Part shown: piece after piece, positions 34,999-44,087 of the stretch
How the letters are laid out: each line of letters begins with the position of its first letter
Position numbering within the stretch: position 1 is the stretch's first letter
Assembly (NCBI GenBank): GCA_963788585.1
Contig: CAWBHA010000004.1
Location: 310,001-374,000, forward strand
DNA: 64,000 bases
From: Bog-473 sp963788585
GTDB taxonomy: Bacteria > Actinomycetota > Acidimicrobiia > Acidimicrobiales > RAAP-2
Reading direction: 5' to 3'
Notes under the pieces: generated by a model
Told to the model about the DNA's origin: nothing
The model's input: only the letters and a program-made list of their open reading frames with translations
Databases searched by the model: none
Program-made: the position numbers and the translations under genes

Positions 34999-36422
34999 CG
35001 GTGGGCGGCGTGCGCCTCGTCCTCGGCCTGGTTCTCGGCCATGGCGCGGACGACCGCCTCGAACACCTTGGCTGAGTCCTTCTCGATGTGCCTGCGCGCC
35101 AGCAGGAGGCAGCCAGCCCCCACGAAGGCGATCGGCATGACGATGAGGAAGGCCGTGCGGTAGTCCTCGCCGAAGGCACCCGCCACGGCGGCCGTGACGA
35201 GCGGCGCCGCCGCCGCGCCGAAGACCACCGACGCCAGGTTGAAGGCGGCGAAGCCGGCGCCGCGCACCTGCGCGGGTGAAGCGTCGGACAACCCGGCCCG
35301 CAGGGCGGGCACCGACGCCGTGGCCGCCACGAGGCCGAGAAGCTGGAGAAGGAAGACGAGGTCGTTCGGGATCCGCGCGAACGACAGCACGAACAGCGTC
35401 GCGCTGACGATCATGCAGACGGCGGGGATGACGACGCGCGCACCCAGCACGCGGTGCACCCATCGGTCAGCGATCCAGCCGCCCCACACCGTGCCGGGGA
35501 TGCCCCCCACCACGAGCAGAAGGCCGAAGACGGCCGTCGCCTTGCCCTGCGAGAGCCCGAGCTGGTTCTGGTAGAAGCTCGGCATCCAGGTCCCGACCGC
35601 GGTGACCACGAAGCCCACCGTGGAGACGCCGACCAGCGCGTAGCGCAGCGTCGGGATGTTGAGGATGACGCCCATGTCGCGGCGGAGCCCCACCACCATG
35701 TCGCGCAGGAACTGGCGCACCCCGTCGGGGAACAGCGGGCCGAGATGCTCGTCGGAGACCTCCATCTCCTCCCGCCGCGTGACGTGCGCCCGGTCGGCGG
35801 TGCCGCGGCTCGGCTCGGGCAGCCGCCAGCACATGTAGGCCACGGCGAGGCCCGGGAAGAAGGACACGAAGAAGGCGACGCGCCAGCCCTGGCCGCCGAA
35901 GAGCGGGCCGAGTGCGCCGCCGATGACGAGGCCGACCCCGAGACCCACGTAGTTGAGGCACTGCTGGATGGAGAAGGCCTTGCCCCGCTTCTCCAGGCCG
36001 TAGAAATCGGCGATCACGCTGCTGCCCGAGGGGTCGGTGATGGCTTGGCCGAAGCCGAGCGACCCGCGGACGACCACGAGCAGCACGAAGGCCGAAGTGG
36101 GGACGAGCCCGCCGAGGGCGGAGATGACCGACCAGGCCACGATCGTCACCGCCATGGCCCTCGTGCGGTTCCAGCGGTCGGCCAGGTAGCCCGAGGGCAG
36201 CGTGGCCACGCCGTTGACCAGGATGAAGGCCGAGAAGAGCACGGCGATGGCCGTGTCGCCGACGCCGAAGGCCGACTTCAGCTGGTCGCTGTCGCCGCGG
36301 ACGATGTACTGGTCGAGGCCGTCGATGAAGAGGGTGAAGCCGACGACCCACATGGGCCAGTCGGTGACCGACATCATCCGGCCCCGCTGCTCCGCGGTGC
36401 CCCCCGCCCCCGCGAGGCTCAT
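34953..36422 (-). CDS. MFS transporter (spinster-like)
   Basis: A 489-aa major facilitator carrier with about twelve helices. The cytoplasmic loop signature SGYLADRWNRTRAMA lies between helices 2 and 3 and is repeated in the second half (GGWIADRWVHRVLGARV). Its pattern is closest to spinster/hexuronate-type carriers. Substrate unknown. It is 25 bases upstream of no other gene on its strand but follows the aldehyde dehydrogenase gene closely, so they may share a message. Confidence 0.87.
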   Translation of the reverse strand: MSLAGAGGTAEQRGRMMSVTDWPMWVVGFTLFIDGLDQYIVRGDSDQLKSAFGVGDTAIAVLFSAFILVNGVATLPSGYLADRWNRTRAMAVTIVAWSVISALGGLVPTSAFVLLVVVRGSLGFGQAITDPSGSSVIADFYGLEKRGKAFSIQQCLNYVGLGVGLVIGGALGPLFGGQGWRVAFFVSFFPGLAVAYMCWRLPEPSRGTADRAHVTRREEMEVSDEHLGPLFPDGVRQFLRDMVVGLRRDMGVILNIPTLRYALVGVSTVGFVVTAVGTWMPSFYQNQLGLSQGKATAVFGLLLVVGGIPGTVWGGWIADRWVHRVLGARVVIPAVCMIVSATLFVLSFARIPNDLVFLLQLLGLVAATASVPALRAGLSDASPAQVRGAGFAAFNLASVVFGAAAAPLVTAAVAGAFGEDYRTAFLIVMPIAFVGAGCLLLARRHIEKDSAKVFEAVVRAMAENQAEDEAHAAHRHEEVGGTGGASGET

Positions 36423-36447
36423 GGCCGCGCCGTGCGCCGCGTGGGCG

Positions 36448-37920
36448 TCAGGTGCTCGGCGTGTACCCCGCCGGCAGGGCGATCGACTTCATCTCCAGGA
36501 ACCCCTCGAGGCCCTCGGGACCGAACTCGCGGCCCACGCCGGACTCCTTGAACCCGCCGAACGGCGTGGCGAAGTCGATGGGCACCGGCGCGTTGAGCAT
36601 GTAGGTGCCGGTGCGCACCTGGCGGGCCACGCCGAGGCCGCGGTCGTTGTCTTCCGTCCAGACCGAGCCGCACAACCCGTAGCTCGAGTCGTTGGCGATG
36701 TCGACGGCGTTCTCGTCGCCGTCGTAGGGGATGACGACGAGCACGGGCCCGAAGATCTCCTCCTGGGCGATCTTCATCTTGTTGTCGACGTCGGTGAACA
36801 CGGTCGGCTCGACGTACCAGCCCTTGGCGAACTCGGAGCCCGCCGGCCGGCCGCCGCCCAGGGCCACGGTCGCGCCCTCCTCGCGTCCGCTGGCGAGATA
36901 CCCCTCGATGCGCGCCCGCTGCCGCTCGGCCACCACCGGCCCGACCTCGGTGGCCGGGTCGAGCGGGTCGCCCACCTGCATGGCGCCGACGCCGGCCACC
37001 ACGGCGTCGACCACCTCGGCGTAGCGCGCCCGCGGCGCCAGGATGCGGGTCTGGGCGATGCAGGCCTGCCCGTTGTTCATGATGGAGTTGGGCAGCAGCG
37101 TCGGGATCGTGGTCGCCAGGTCGGCGTCGTCGAGGATGATGGCGGCGGACTTCCCACCCAGCTCCAGCGTGCAGCGCTTGAGACGCTCGCCGCAGAGGCC
37201 GCCGATGCGCTTGCCCCCCACCGCGGACCCGGTGAACGAGATCTTGTCCACGCCCGGATGTGTCACCAGGTGCTCGCCGACCTCGCGCCCCGCCGGGATG
37301 ACGGAGAGGACGCCCTTGGGCAGTCCCGCCTCGGTGAAGATCTCGGCCAGCCGCAACGCGTCGATGGGCGTCTCCGGCGCCGGCTTGTAGACGACGGTGC
37401 ACCCGGCGGCGAGCGACGGCGCCAGCTTGGCGGCCGCGATGAACAGCGGGACGTTCCATGGCGCGATGGCGCCGACGACCCCGACCGGCTCCTTCGTCAC
37501 GAGCGAAAGCGGGTTCAGCACGCCGGTGCGCAGCTCGTCGAAGGCGTACGTCTTGGCCAGGTCGGCGTAGTAGCTGAAGATCATCGTGGGCGCCAGCACC
37601 TGGCCCATCCCGGAGAAGGTGATCGGCGCGCCCATCTCCCGCGTGATGATCTCGGCGATGTCACCCATCTCGGCGGTCACCTGCGCGGCCACCTTGGCGA
37701 GGATCTCGGACCGCTCCGCCGGCGTCATGCGCGGCCACGGCCCCTTGTCGAAGGCGCTGCGCGCCGAGGCCACGGCCTTGTCGACGTCGGCCTCGGTGCC
37801 CTCGGGCACCCTGGCCACGACCTCCTCGGTGGCCGGCGAGATCACCTCGATGATGCCGGTCCCCTCCGGGGCCACCCAGTCGCCGCCGATGAACAAGCGG
37901 TCGTAGTCCCGAATCGGCAT
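36448..37920 (-). CDS. NAD(P)-dependent aldehyde dehydrogenase
   Basis: A 490-aa aldehyde dehydrogenase. Cofactor region IAPWNVPLFIAAAKLAPSLA, catalytic Glu in LELGGKSA near residue 255, catalytic Cys in NNGQACIAQTR near residue 289, and EIFGPVLVVIPYDG near residue 385 are all present. It oxidises an aldehyde to an acid. The ATG at 37920 has a GGAGGGA site. With the MFS gene 25 bases downstream it may form a catabolic unit. Confidence 0.92.
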   Translation of the reverse strand: MPIRDYDRLFIGGDWVAPEGTGIIEVISPATEEVVARVPEGTEADVDKAVASARSAFDKGPWPRMTPAERSEILAKVAAQVTAEMGDIAEIITREMGAPITFSGMGQVLAPTMIFSYYADLAKTYAFDELRTGVLNPLSLVTKEPVGVVGAIAPWNVPLFIAAAKLAPSLAAGCTVVYKPAPETPIDALRLAEIFTEAGLPKGVLSVIPAGREVGEHLVTHPGVDKISFTGSAVGGKRIGGLCGERLKRCTLELGGKSAAIILDDADLATTIPTLLPNSIMNNGQACIAQTRILAPRARYAEVVDAVVAGVGAMQVGDPLDPATEVGPVVAERQRARIEGYLASGREEGATVALGGGRPAGSEFAKGWYVEPTVFTDVDNKMKIAQEEIFGPVLVVIPYDGDENAVDIANDSSYGLCGSVWTEDNDRGLGVARQVRTGTYMLNAPVPIDFATPFGGFKESGVGREFGPEGLEGFLEMKSIALPAGYTPST

Positions 37921-38046
37921 GCGTCCCTCCCGGAGCTCTGGGGGCGCCCGCCCCACCGCCGGCCGTACGGCTCGGCCCCTCAAGGGTAGCGGCGCCCGCC
38001 CCGGCTGCGCCTACCCGGGCGGCCCTTGCCGCGTCCCCCCGGGCCG

Positions 38047-38364
38047 TCAGCCTCTGTCGTCGCGTCGCTCGATATGGGCGAGGACGCCGCCGTCATCCTC
38101 CACCCAGCCCTTCCCGGCGGCATACGCGCACATGCCGGAAAAGCCCTCGTCCCAGGCCTCGTCGGCGGCGGGCCCCGCCAGCGCCCGGAGGGCCGCGGGG
38201 TCGACCACCACGTGGCCCCCGTCCTCTCGCAGCCGCCCGATCCCCGACGCCGCGATCACCTCGGCCGGATCACCCGGGCCCTCGAGCGCCACGGAGAACC
38301 GGGTGAACTCGTCGGGGTCCTCGAGGGAGACCCTCGCCTCGGACAGGTCGATCACGATCACCAC
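38047..38364 (-). CDS. Small acidic protein of unknown function
   Basis: A 105-aa protein with a beta-rich start (VIVIDLSEARVSLED) and a C-terminal AWDEGFSGMCAYAAGKGWVE. No family recognised. The GTG start is 7 bases after TAGCGT, so the message is probably leaderless; the promoter is back-to-back with that of the phosphotransferase. Confidence 0.7.
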   Translation of the reverse strand: MVIVIDLSEARVSLEDPDEFTRFSVALEGPGDPAEVIAASGIGRLREDGGHVVVDPAALRALAGPAADEAWDEGFSGMCAYAAGKGWVEDDGGVLAHIERRDDRG

Positions 38365-38414
38365 GCGGGCGACGCTACCGCCACGTCCCCGCGCCGTCGG
38401 TAGAGTGCCGCCCC

Positions 38415-39491
38415 GTGCCCGACATCGACCAACGCGACCCCGAGGAGGTGGCCGCCGTCCTCGGCACCTGGCTGGCCACGAAGTCCCCGGACGGCCGGGG
38501 CCCCGAGGTCTTCGACGTCCAGTCGCCGGCGTCGAACGGCTTCTCCAACGAGACCATCCTTTGCCGGACCCGCGCCGCCGACGGGTCCGAGCGCCGGCTC
38601 GTCGTGCGCGTGGCGCCGACGAAGCACCTGTTGTTCATGGACGCCGAGTTCGCGACCCAGTACCGGGTGATGAAGGCGCTCGCCGACGGCGGCTCGCCGG
38701 TGCGCCTGCCCCGCTTGGGCTTCTACGAGGACGACCCCCGCTACCTCGGGGTCCCTTTCTTCACCATGGACCACGTCGAAGGGCTCGTCCCGCCCGACAA
38801 CATCCCCTACACCATGGAGGGCTGGGTCATCGAGGCCACGCCGGAGCAACAGGAGCGGATGTGGTGGAGCGGGATCGACGCGCTCGCCGCGGTGCACCGG
38901 ACGGATTGGCGGCGTCTCGGCCTGGAATGGCTCGGCATGCCGTCGCGCGGCAAGCCGGGCATCGACCAGCAGATGTCGTACTACCGCGACTACCTCGACT
39001 GGTCGGCCAAGGGTCTCAGCGTGCCGGTGGTCGAGGCGACCTGGAGGTGGTTGGTCGACCACAAGCCCGACGAACAGGGCGACGTCGTGCTGAGCTGGGG
39101 TGACAGCCGGATCGGCAACATCATCTGGGACGACTTCCGGGCCGCCGCAGTGCTCGACTGGGAGATGGCGTCGCTCGGCCAGCCCGAGATGGACCTCGGC
39201 TGGTTCCTCTACTTCGACCGCCAGTTCACCGAGCCGCTCGGCGTGCCCCGTCCGGCCGGCTTCCCCTCGCACGAGGAGACCATCGCGTACTACGCGAGGC
39301 AGATCGGCCGCCCGATGCAGGACCTCTTCTTCTACGAGGTGTTCTCCGGCTTTCGCTTCGCCGTGGTCATGCTGCGGCTGTCGGACCTGCTGCTCGAGAC
39401 CGAGATCCTGCCGGCCGAGGCGGACATGCGATCGAACAACATCGCCACCCAGCTCCTCGCCACGATGCTGGACCTCGAACCCCCCAGCTGA
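38415..39491 (+). CDS. Phosphotransferase family protein (APH-like)
   Basis: A 358-aa protein of the aminoglycoside-phosphotransferase/ACAD10-like fold. FDVQSPASNGFSNETI starts the N-lobe and RLVVRVAPTKHLLFMDAEF contains the probable ATP Lys/Arg. The catalytic loop is SWGDSRIGNIIWD (usual His-Gly-Asp changed to Trp-Gly-Asp), and the metal Asp is in AVLDWEMA. It may phosphorylate a small molecule or assist acyl-CoA metabolism; substrate unknown. The GTG follows TAGAGT by 8 bases. Confidence 0.88.
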   Translation: MPDIDQRDPEEVAAVLGTWLATKSPDGRGPEVFDVQSPASNGFSNETILCRTRAADGSERRLVVRVAPTKHLLFMDAEFATQYRVMKALADGGSPVRLPRLGFYEDDPRYLGVPFFTMDHVEGLVPPDNIPYTMEGWVIEATPEQQERMWWSGIDALAAVHRTDWRRLGLEWLGMPSRGKPGIDQQMSYYRDYLDWSAKGLSVPVVEATWRWLVDHKPDEQGDVVLSWGDSRIGNIIWDDFRAAAVLDWEMASLGQPEMDLGWFLYFDRQFTEPLGVPRPAGFPSHEETIAYYARQIGRPMQDLFFYEVFSGFRFAVVMLRLSDLLLETEILPAEADMRSNNIATQLLATMLDLEPPS

Positions 39492-39499
39492 CCCCGGGA

Positions 39500-39886
39500 T
39501 CAGTCGGCGACCGGGTCCCCCGAGGGATCGGCCGCCACCCCGGCCTCCCGCAGGCGCTGGCCCAGCCAGTGCGTCCCGTTCGCCCCGTTGACCTGCTCCT
39601 GCCAGCCCTTGAGAATCGCGTGCACCTCGTCCACGGAGGCGATCTTCGCGATCACGTGGACCGTCACCGTGTGCTCGTGGTCGTGCGGGAGCGAGAAGTG
39701 GATGCCGCCGAAGGGGTCGCCGGACTCGTGCGGCTCCGGCTCCCGCAGCACGTAGAGCTCGCCGGTGTCCTCCACGTAGTTGAGCTCGTAACGGACCCCG
39801 TCGGCGTCCCGCCACTCTGTGCCCAGTTCCAGCTCCGCGGAGGCCCGCCGGCGGGGGTCGGCTTCGTAGAACTCGTCGATGTCCAT
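39500..39886 (-). CDS. Small soluble protein of unknown function
   Basis: A 128-aa acidic protein: MDIDEFYEADPRRRASAELE, then YELNYVEDTGELYVLREPEP and HTVTVHVIAKIASVDEVHAI. Similar short proteins are seen in actinobacteria, with no known role. The ATG at 39886 is chosen because TAGTGT lies 7 bases upstream, as in leaderless neighbours. Confidence 0.7.
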   Translation of the reverse strand: MDIDEFYEADPRRRASAELELGTEWRDADGVRYELNYVEDTGELYVLREPEPHESGDPFGGIHFSLPHDHEHTVTVHVIAKIASVDEVHAILKGWQEQVNGANGTHWLGQRLREAGVAADPSGDPVAD

Positions 39887-39996
39887 CGGCGGCACACTAT
39901 CGCCGACCTGGGCCGTCATCGCTTGCCGTCGCGCACCGCATCGCCCGCGTCCACCGGGGGAGCAATCGGGGGAGGACCCCACGCGACCGTGGCGCC

Positions 39997-40792
39997 ATGT
40001 CGACCCCCACCCCGACCGCCACCTCGACCGCCGCCTCGAAGCGCCGGCTCGCCTTCATCGACCAGATGGCCGCGGAATGGCGCTCGGTCGGCCGCTCCCC
40101 CGCGGCCGTCCGCGCCCTCCGACGGATCGCCCACGGCGACGACGCGCTGGCCCGGCTCGTGCTGGGCGGGCCGGGCGAGTCGCCGCCGTGTCGGACGCCC
40201 TGTGACGTGCTCGAGCACATGCGGGGGGCGGGGGCGGCCGGACGGGTCCAGCGCGAGGAGGCGGCGCGGCTGGTCAGGGTCCTGCTGCGCGAAGCCGCGG
40301 ACCCCTTCGTCGGCCGCATGCTGGTCCAGGCCCTGGTGCCCGGGCTCGTCAGCGTCGCCGGCAAACTGCAATGGGGCCGGGGCGGGGACTGGCAGCACGG
40401 GGACGAGTTCTTCGCCGAGCTCCTGTCGACCACTTGGGTCGTCGTGCAGGAATGGGCAGGTCAGGACCGCCCCTACGCGGTGTTGGACCTCCTCTCCGCC
40501 ATCCGCTGCCGGCTGCGGCGCCAGCTCTTCCGGGCCAAGGACCTCGCTGCGCAGACCGTCCCGATCGGCACGCACGGTGTACGCGCGGCGCCGAACGAGA
40601 CCGGCCTGGAGGAGCTCGCCCGCGCGTTGATCGACCTCCACGTCGAGGGCATGCGGCCGGACGAGGTCCGGGTCCTCTACGCCCATTACGTCCTCGGGTA
40701 CTCGATCGCCGAGCTGTCCGTCCTGACCGGCCGCGACCGTCGCCGCGCTCTACAGCCGCCGGGACCGCGGGCGGCGGCGACTCTGCGCCTGA
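39997..40792 (+). CDS. Sigma-like helix-turn-helix regulator with apparent frameshift near the end
   Basis: Nearly 250 codons encode a soluble protein with a sigma-region-2-like middle (FFAELLSTTWVVVQEWAGQD) and a C-terminal helix-turn-helix (HYVLGYSIAELSVLTGRDRR). In the written frame the ORF then runs on as nonsense to 41670 through two other genes. Removing one C from GTCGCCGCGCTC near 40740 gives DRRALYSRRDRGRRRLCA and a stop at 40792, 18 bases before the next gene. This looks like a one-base error or recent lesion. Confidence 0.65.
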
Positions 40793-40810
40793 GCTCCCGG
40801 TGCGAGCAGC

Positions 40811-41563
40811 GTGGCGCGTGCGTATCGTGTGCCCGTGGTTGGTGGAGGGTCCGAGACCACCCAGAGTTTGCGCTCGCGGGTGGTTCGGGGCCGTCCCAAC
40901 TGGTGGGTGATCCTCGCCGTGTCGTTGGCGCTGATGGCGTTGCTGGTCGCCACCGTGGGGACCGCGCCGCGTGGGACGGGACACCCTGGCGCCGTGGCGA
41001 GCGATGCGCATCGACCCTCCGCCTCGGGCAATCGCAGCGCGACGGGGCCGGGCGGGCGTGCCGACGGTGGCGCCGCCGCGACCACGAGCACGACGCTCCC
41101 CGCCCGCCCGTTCGCTCCTGCGCAGACGCCCACGACCGGGGCGGGTTCCGCGCTGCTCGACAACCACTCGAATGCGACGAGCGGCACTTCGCCTTCCACG
41201 GTCCCACCCGTGACGACCACCACGCTCCCACCCACGACCACCACGACGACGACCGCGCCGAGCGCAGCGCTGCCGGCCGACCGCACGCAGACCCAGGGCT
41301 ACCTGTCGCCACCCCTGCAGACGTCGAACAGCTTCGCGTTCACGGGAACAGGCGCGATGCAAATCTCCGTGCTGTGGTCCGGCTCGACCTACCTCACCAT
41401 GAAGGTCAGCTGTCCCAACGGGAGCCAGAGCGTGGGCGGAACGGCGGCCATGGCGGCCTCCTTGCCCGACGCCAGCGGGAGCTGCCTCGCCACCGTGAGC
41501 GAGCCCGCCTCGGAGACGGCTTCCCTCACCTACACGATCACGATCGGCCCTGCCGGTGCCTAG
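40811..41563 (+). CDS. Thr/Pro-rich membrane-anchored protein
   Basis: A 250-aa protein: one membrane helix near residue 35 (WWVILAVSLALMALLVATVG), about 110 residues of low-complexity Ala/Thr/Pro with long Thr runs that could span the wall, and a C-terminal beta domain with two Cys (MKVSCPNGSQSVGGTA; DASGSCLATVSEP). No family recognised. Its end overlaps the LysM-BTAD start by 8 bases, so the genes are co-translated. Confidence 0.75.
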   Translation: MARAYRVPVVGGGSETTQSLRSRVVRGRPNWWVILAVSLALMALLVATVGTAPRGTGHPGAVASDAHRPSASGNRSATGPGGRADGGAAATTSTTLPARPFAPAQTPTTGAGSALLDNHSNATSGTSPSTVPPVTTTTLPPTTTTTTTAPSAALPADRTQTQGYLSPPLQTSNSFAFTGTGAMQISVLWSGSTYLTMKVSCPNGSQSVGGTAAMAASLPDASGSCLATVSEPASETASLTYTITIGPAGA

Positions 41564-44087
41564 TCGCCCGGTCACACCGGGTCGCCTCCGGCGCCTCCTC
41601 GACGTCGCGGGCGCGGCGCTCGCGGTGCTGCTCGCCTTCACCGCCGTCCCCATCGTCCTGGTCGTCGTAGTGGGCGATCCCCTCTCGGGTGGACTCGGTC
41701 ACGGGTGGAGCGCGCTCGATCGCGACGCACTGAGCGCGCTCGCGCTCGCGGCCTGGGTGGCCTGGGCAGCCTGCTGCCTCCAGCTCCTCCGCGCCGTGGT
41801 GGCCCACGTCCGCCGGGGCGAGGTCACCGCGCGGAGTGCCTCGGTCCTCGACCAGGTCGCGGCGAGGATCGCGGTGGGTGTGCTCGCGCTGTCCTCGATC
41901 GGCGGCCCCCTGGCGGTTTCCACCATGGCCGGCGCGTCCACGGCGGCGCCCCCCATCACGACCAGTGCGGCGGGCCTCGTCGATCCGCAGATGCCCCGGC
42001 CGCACCCGCCGCGCGACACGCATGCCGCGCCAGCGTCTCACACGGTGCGGCCGGGCGAGACGCTGTGGGCCATCGCGCACGATCGCCTCGGTGACGGTGC
42101 GGACTGGACGGCGCTCGCGGCGATGAACCTCGATCGCGCCGTGGGGGACGGTCTACGCTTCGTCGACCCGGACCACGTCGAACCGGGCTGGCGTCTCGAT
42201 CTCGGCCCGATCACCGGGGTGACCGGCGGGCATCGACGCGCACACGACGGTCTTCCCCGCACCACCCGACGGGGCGCCGCGCCGGGCGGGCACCCCGGCC
42301 ATCTCCCCGAGCTCGTCGCGCTCGGTCTGGGCTCGCTGGCCTGCGCCGGCCTGGCCAGGCGCACCGGCCGCCGCCGCCCGGGCGAGCCCTTCTTCGGCGA
42401 GCTCGCGGTACTGCCACCGCTGTCCGAGGAAGCGGTCGACGCCGCGACGCTGCTGCGCCGCTTCGAGGGCGTCCCCGCGCTCCGTTCCTTCGAGGCCGCC
42501 AACCGCCTCCTCGCCGGCGCGCTCGTCGAGCAGGAGGCGCCACCCCGCGTCCGTGCCGTCTGCGTCTCCCCGGCCGGCGTGTCGTTCTGGTTCGCCGGGA
42601 CGCAAGCCGCGCCGCCGCATCCCTTCGCGCCCTCGGCCGAGGGGGACGACGTCTGGCACGTCGACCACACACGTCTCGAAGAGCTCGGCGACGCGGAGTC
42701 GACGTCCTTCGATCCGTACGCGCCCATCGTCCTGCCGGTCGGGGACGACGGGGCGGGCACCTGGTTGGTGGTATTGGGACCGGGACAGGTACTCCCCGTG
42801 CTCGGCGAAGACGCGCCCGCGCTCGCCCGGTCCGTGCGCGCGGCGATGCAGGCCTGGTCGTGGTCGGACACGGTGCTGGCGACGGACGACCCCGGCGATC
42901 AGGGCCTCCTGGCCGAGGCGGCCGCCGACCACCACCGGCTGGCGCGCCCGCTCCTCTTCTTCGGTGACCCCCGCTCCCTCCCCGACGAGGTGGCCGCGCA
43001 CACCGCGGTCGTCACCACCGCGGCCGCAACGGCGTCCGATCTGACCGTCCTGGTCGACCGGCACGGCGCGACGCTGCACCCGATGGGCAGGGTGGTGCGG
43101 CCACCGCTCCAGTCCGAGGAGACCGGCCAGGCCATCGCGGAGCTGGTAGCCCTGGGCCGGCGGCCGGACCCCCCGCCGCGCCCCGAGGCCCGTCCCGCTC
43201 CCGTCGCGGGAGGTGAGAGTGACCCGCACGGCCCGCACGGCCCGCACGCCTGGGCCCCGGGCATCGTCGACGTACGTCTCCTCACGACGACCCCGCGCCT
43301 GGACGGGCTAGGCGAGGACCTCCCGGCCAATCGCGCCCGGCGGTCGACCGAGCTGGTCGCCTACCTCGCCCTGCACCGGCCCGACGTCGTCACCAGCGAT
43401 CGGCTACGCACGCGCGTGCTCGGCTCGTCGGACAGCGACGCCGCCTCGAAGACCCTCTTCAACATCGCGTACGCGGCGCGTCGGGCCCTGGGCACCGATG
43501 CCCGAGGCGACCCCCTGCTTCCGCCAGCTTCCCGCAACGGCTTGTATCGGATCTCGCCCGAGGTGACCGTGGACGTGCACCGTGCCATCGCATTGGCCGC
43601 CGAGGGACGCGCCCATGTCGGCGAGGACCGGGACGTGGCCATCGCCTGCGCGCGGGCCGCACTCGAACTGGTCGAGGGCGAGCCGCTGGCGAACGCGCTC
43701 TCGGGCTACTCGTGGTGGGAGGCCGAGGGGCACGGCGGCAGAGTCGCCGCCGCGCTCGTCGACGCGGCCTGCTCCATGGCGTCGCTCGCGGCGGAGGCCG
43801 GCCACTTCGCGCTCGCCTGGTGGGGGTTGGAACGGGCCCGCGTGGTCGAGCCGTACAGCGAGGTCCTGTCGCGCGCCGCCATGCAGCTCGCGGCCGCCGA
43901 GGGAGACGCCGAACGTCTCCGGCTCGAATGGCGCGAGTGCCAGCGCCGGCTCGACGCGCTCGATCCGGGCTGCTCCCCTTCCCCGCGGACCGAGTCCTTG
44001 TACGGCGAGCTCAGCCGGCTCGTCCACAGCGGTCGTTCGGCACCCGGCCAAGGCGATCAGCGACTGCTGCCGGCCGCCGACTCGTAG
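41556..44087 (+). CDS. Membrane-anchored LysM-BTAD protein
   Basis: An 843-aa multidomain protein. Three hydrophobic segments in the first 135 residues (VAGAALAVLLAFTAVPIVLV and others) are followed by a LysM domain (HTVRPGETLWAIAHDRLGDG to EPGWRLDLG). A central domain of about 350 aa follows, with WHVDHTRLEELGDAESTSF. The C-terminus has a helix-turn-helix-like segment (TELVAYLALHRPDVVTSDRL) and a BTAD domain (FALAWWGLERARVVEPYSEV). LysM binds peptidoglycan and BTAD is an SARP regulator domain; such fusions accompany actinobacterial secretion/pilus loci. Role inferred only. Confidence 0.88.
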   Translation: MPSRPVTPGRLRRLLDVAGAALAVLLAFTAVPIVLVVVVGDPLSGGLGHGWSALDRDALSALALAAWVAWAACCLQLLRAVVAHVRRGEVTARSASVLDQVAARIAVGVLALSSIGGPLAVSTMAGASTAAPPITTSAAGLVDPQMPRPHPPRDTHAAPASHTVRPGETLWAIAHDRLGDGADWTALAAMNLDRAVGDGLRFVDPDHVEPGWRLDLGPITGVTGGHRRAHDGLPRTTRRGAAPGGHPGHLPELVALGLGSLACAGLARRTGRRRPGEPFFGELAVLPPLSEEAVDAATLLRRFEGVPALRSFEAANRLLAGALVEQEAPPRVRAVCVSPAGVSFWFAGTQAAPPHPFAPSAEGDDVWHVDHTRLEELGDAESTSFDPYAPIVLPVGDDGAGTWLVVLGPGQVLPVLGEDAPALARSVRAAMQAWSWSDTVLATDDPGDQGLLAEAAADHHRLARPLLFFGDPRSLPDEVAAHTAVVTTAAATASDLTVLVDRHGATLHPMGRVVRPPLQSEETGQAIAELVALGRRPDPPPRPEARPAPVAGGESDPHGPHGPHAWAPGIVDVRLLTTTPRLDGLGEDLPANRARRSTELVAYLALHRPDVVTSDRLRTRVLGSSDSDAASKTLFNIAYAARRALGTDARGDPLLPPASRNGLYRISPEVTVDVHRAIALAAEGRAHVGEDRDVAIACARAALELVEGEPLANALSGYSWWEAEGHGGRVAAALVDAACSMASLAAEAGHFALAWWGLERARVVEPYSEVLSRAAMQLAAAEGDAERLRLEWRECQRRLDALDPGCSPSPRTESLYGELSRLVHSGRSAPGQGDQRLLPAADS

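Noticed and set aside
40793..41670. Continuation of the regulator ORF to 41670
   Set aside because: Runs through two good genes in another frame and has no protein-like features; a frameshift is more likely.
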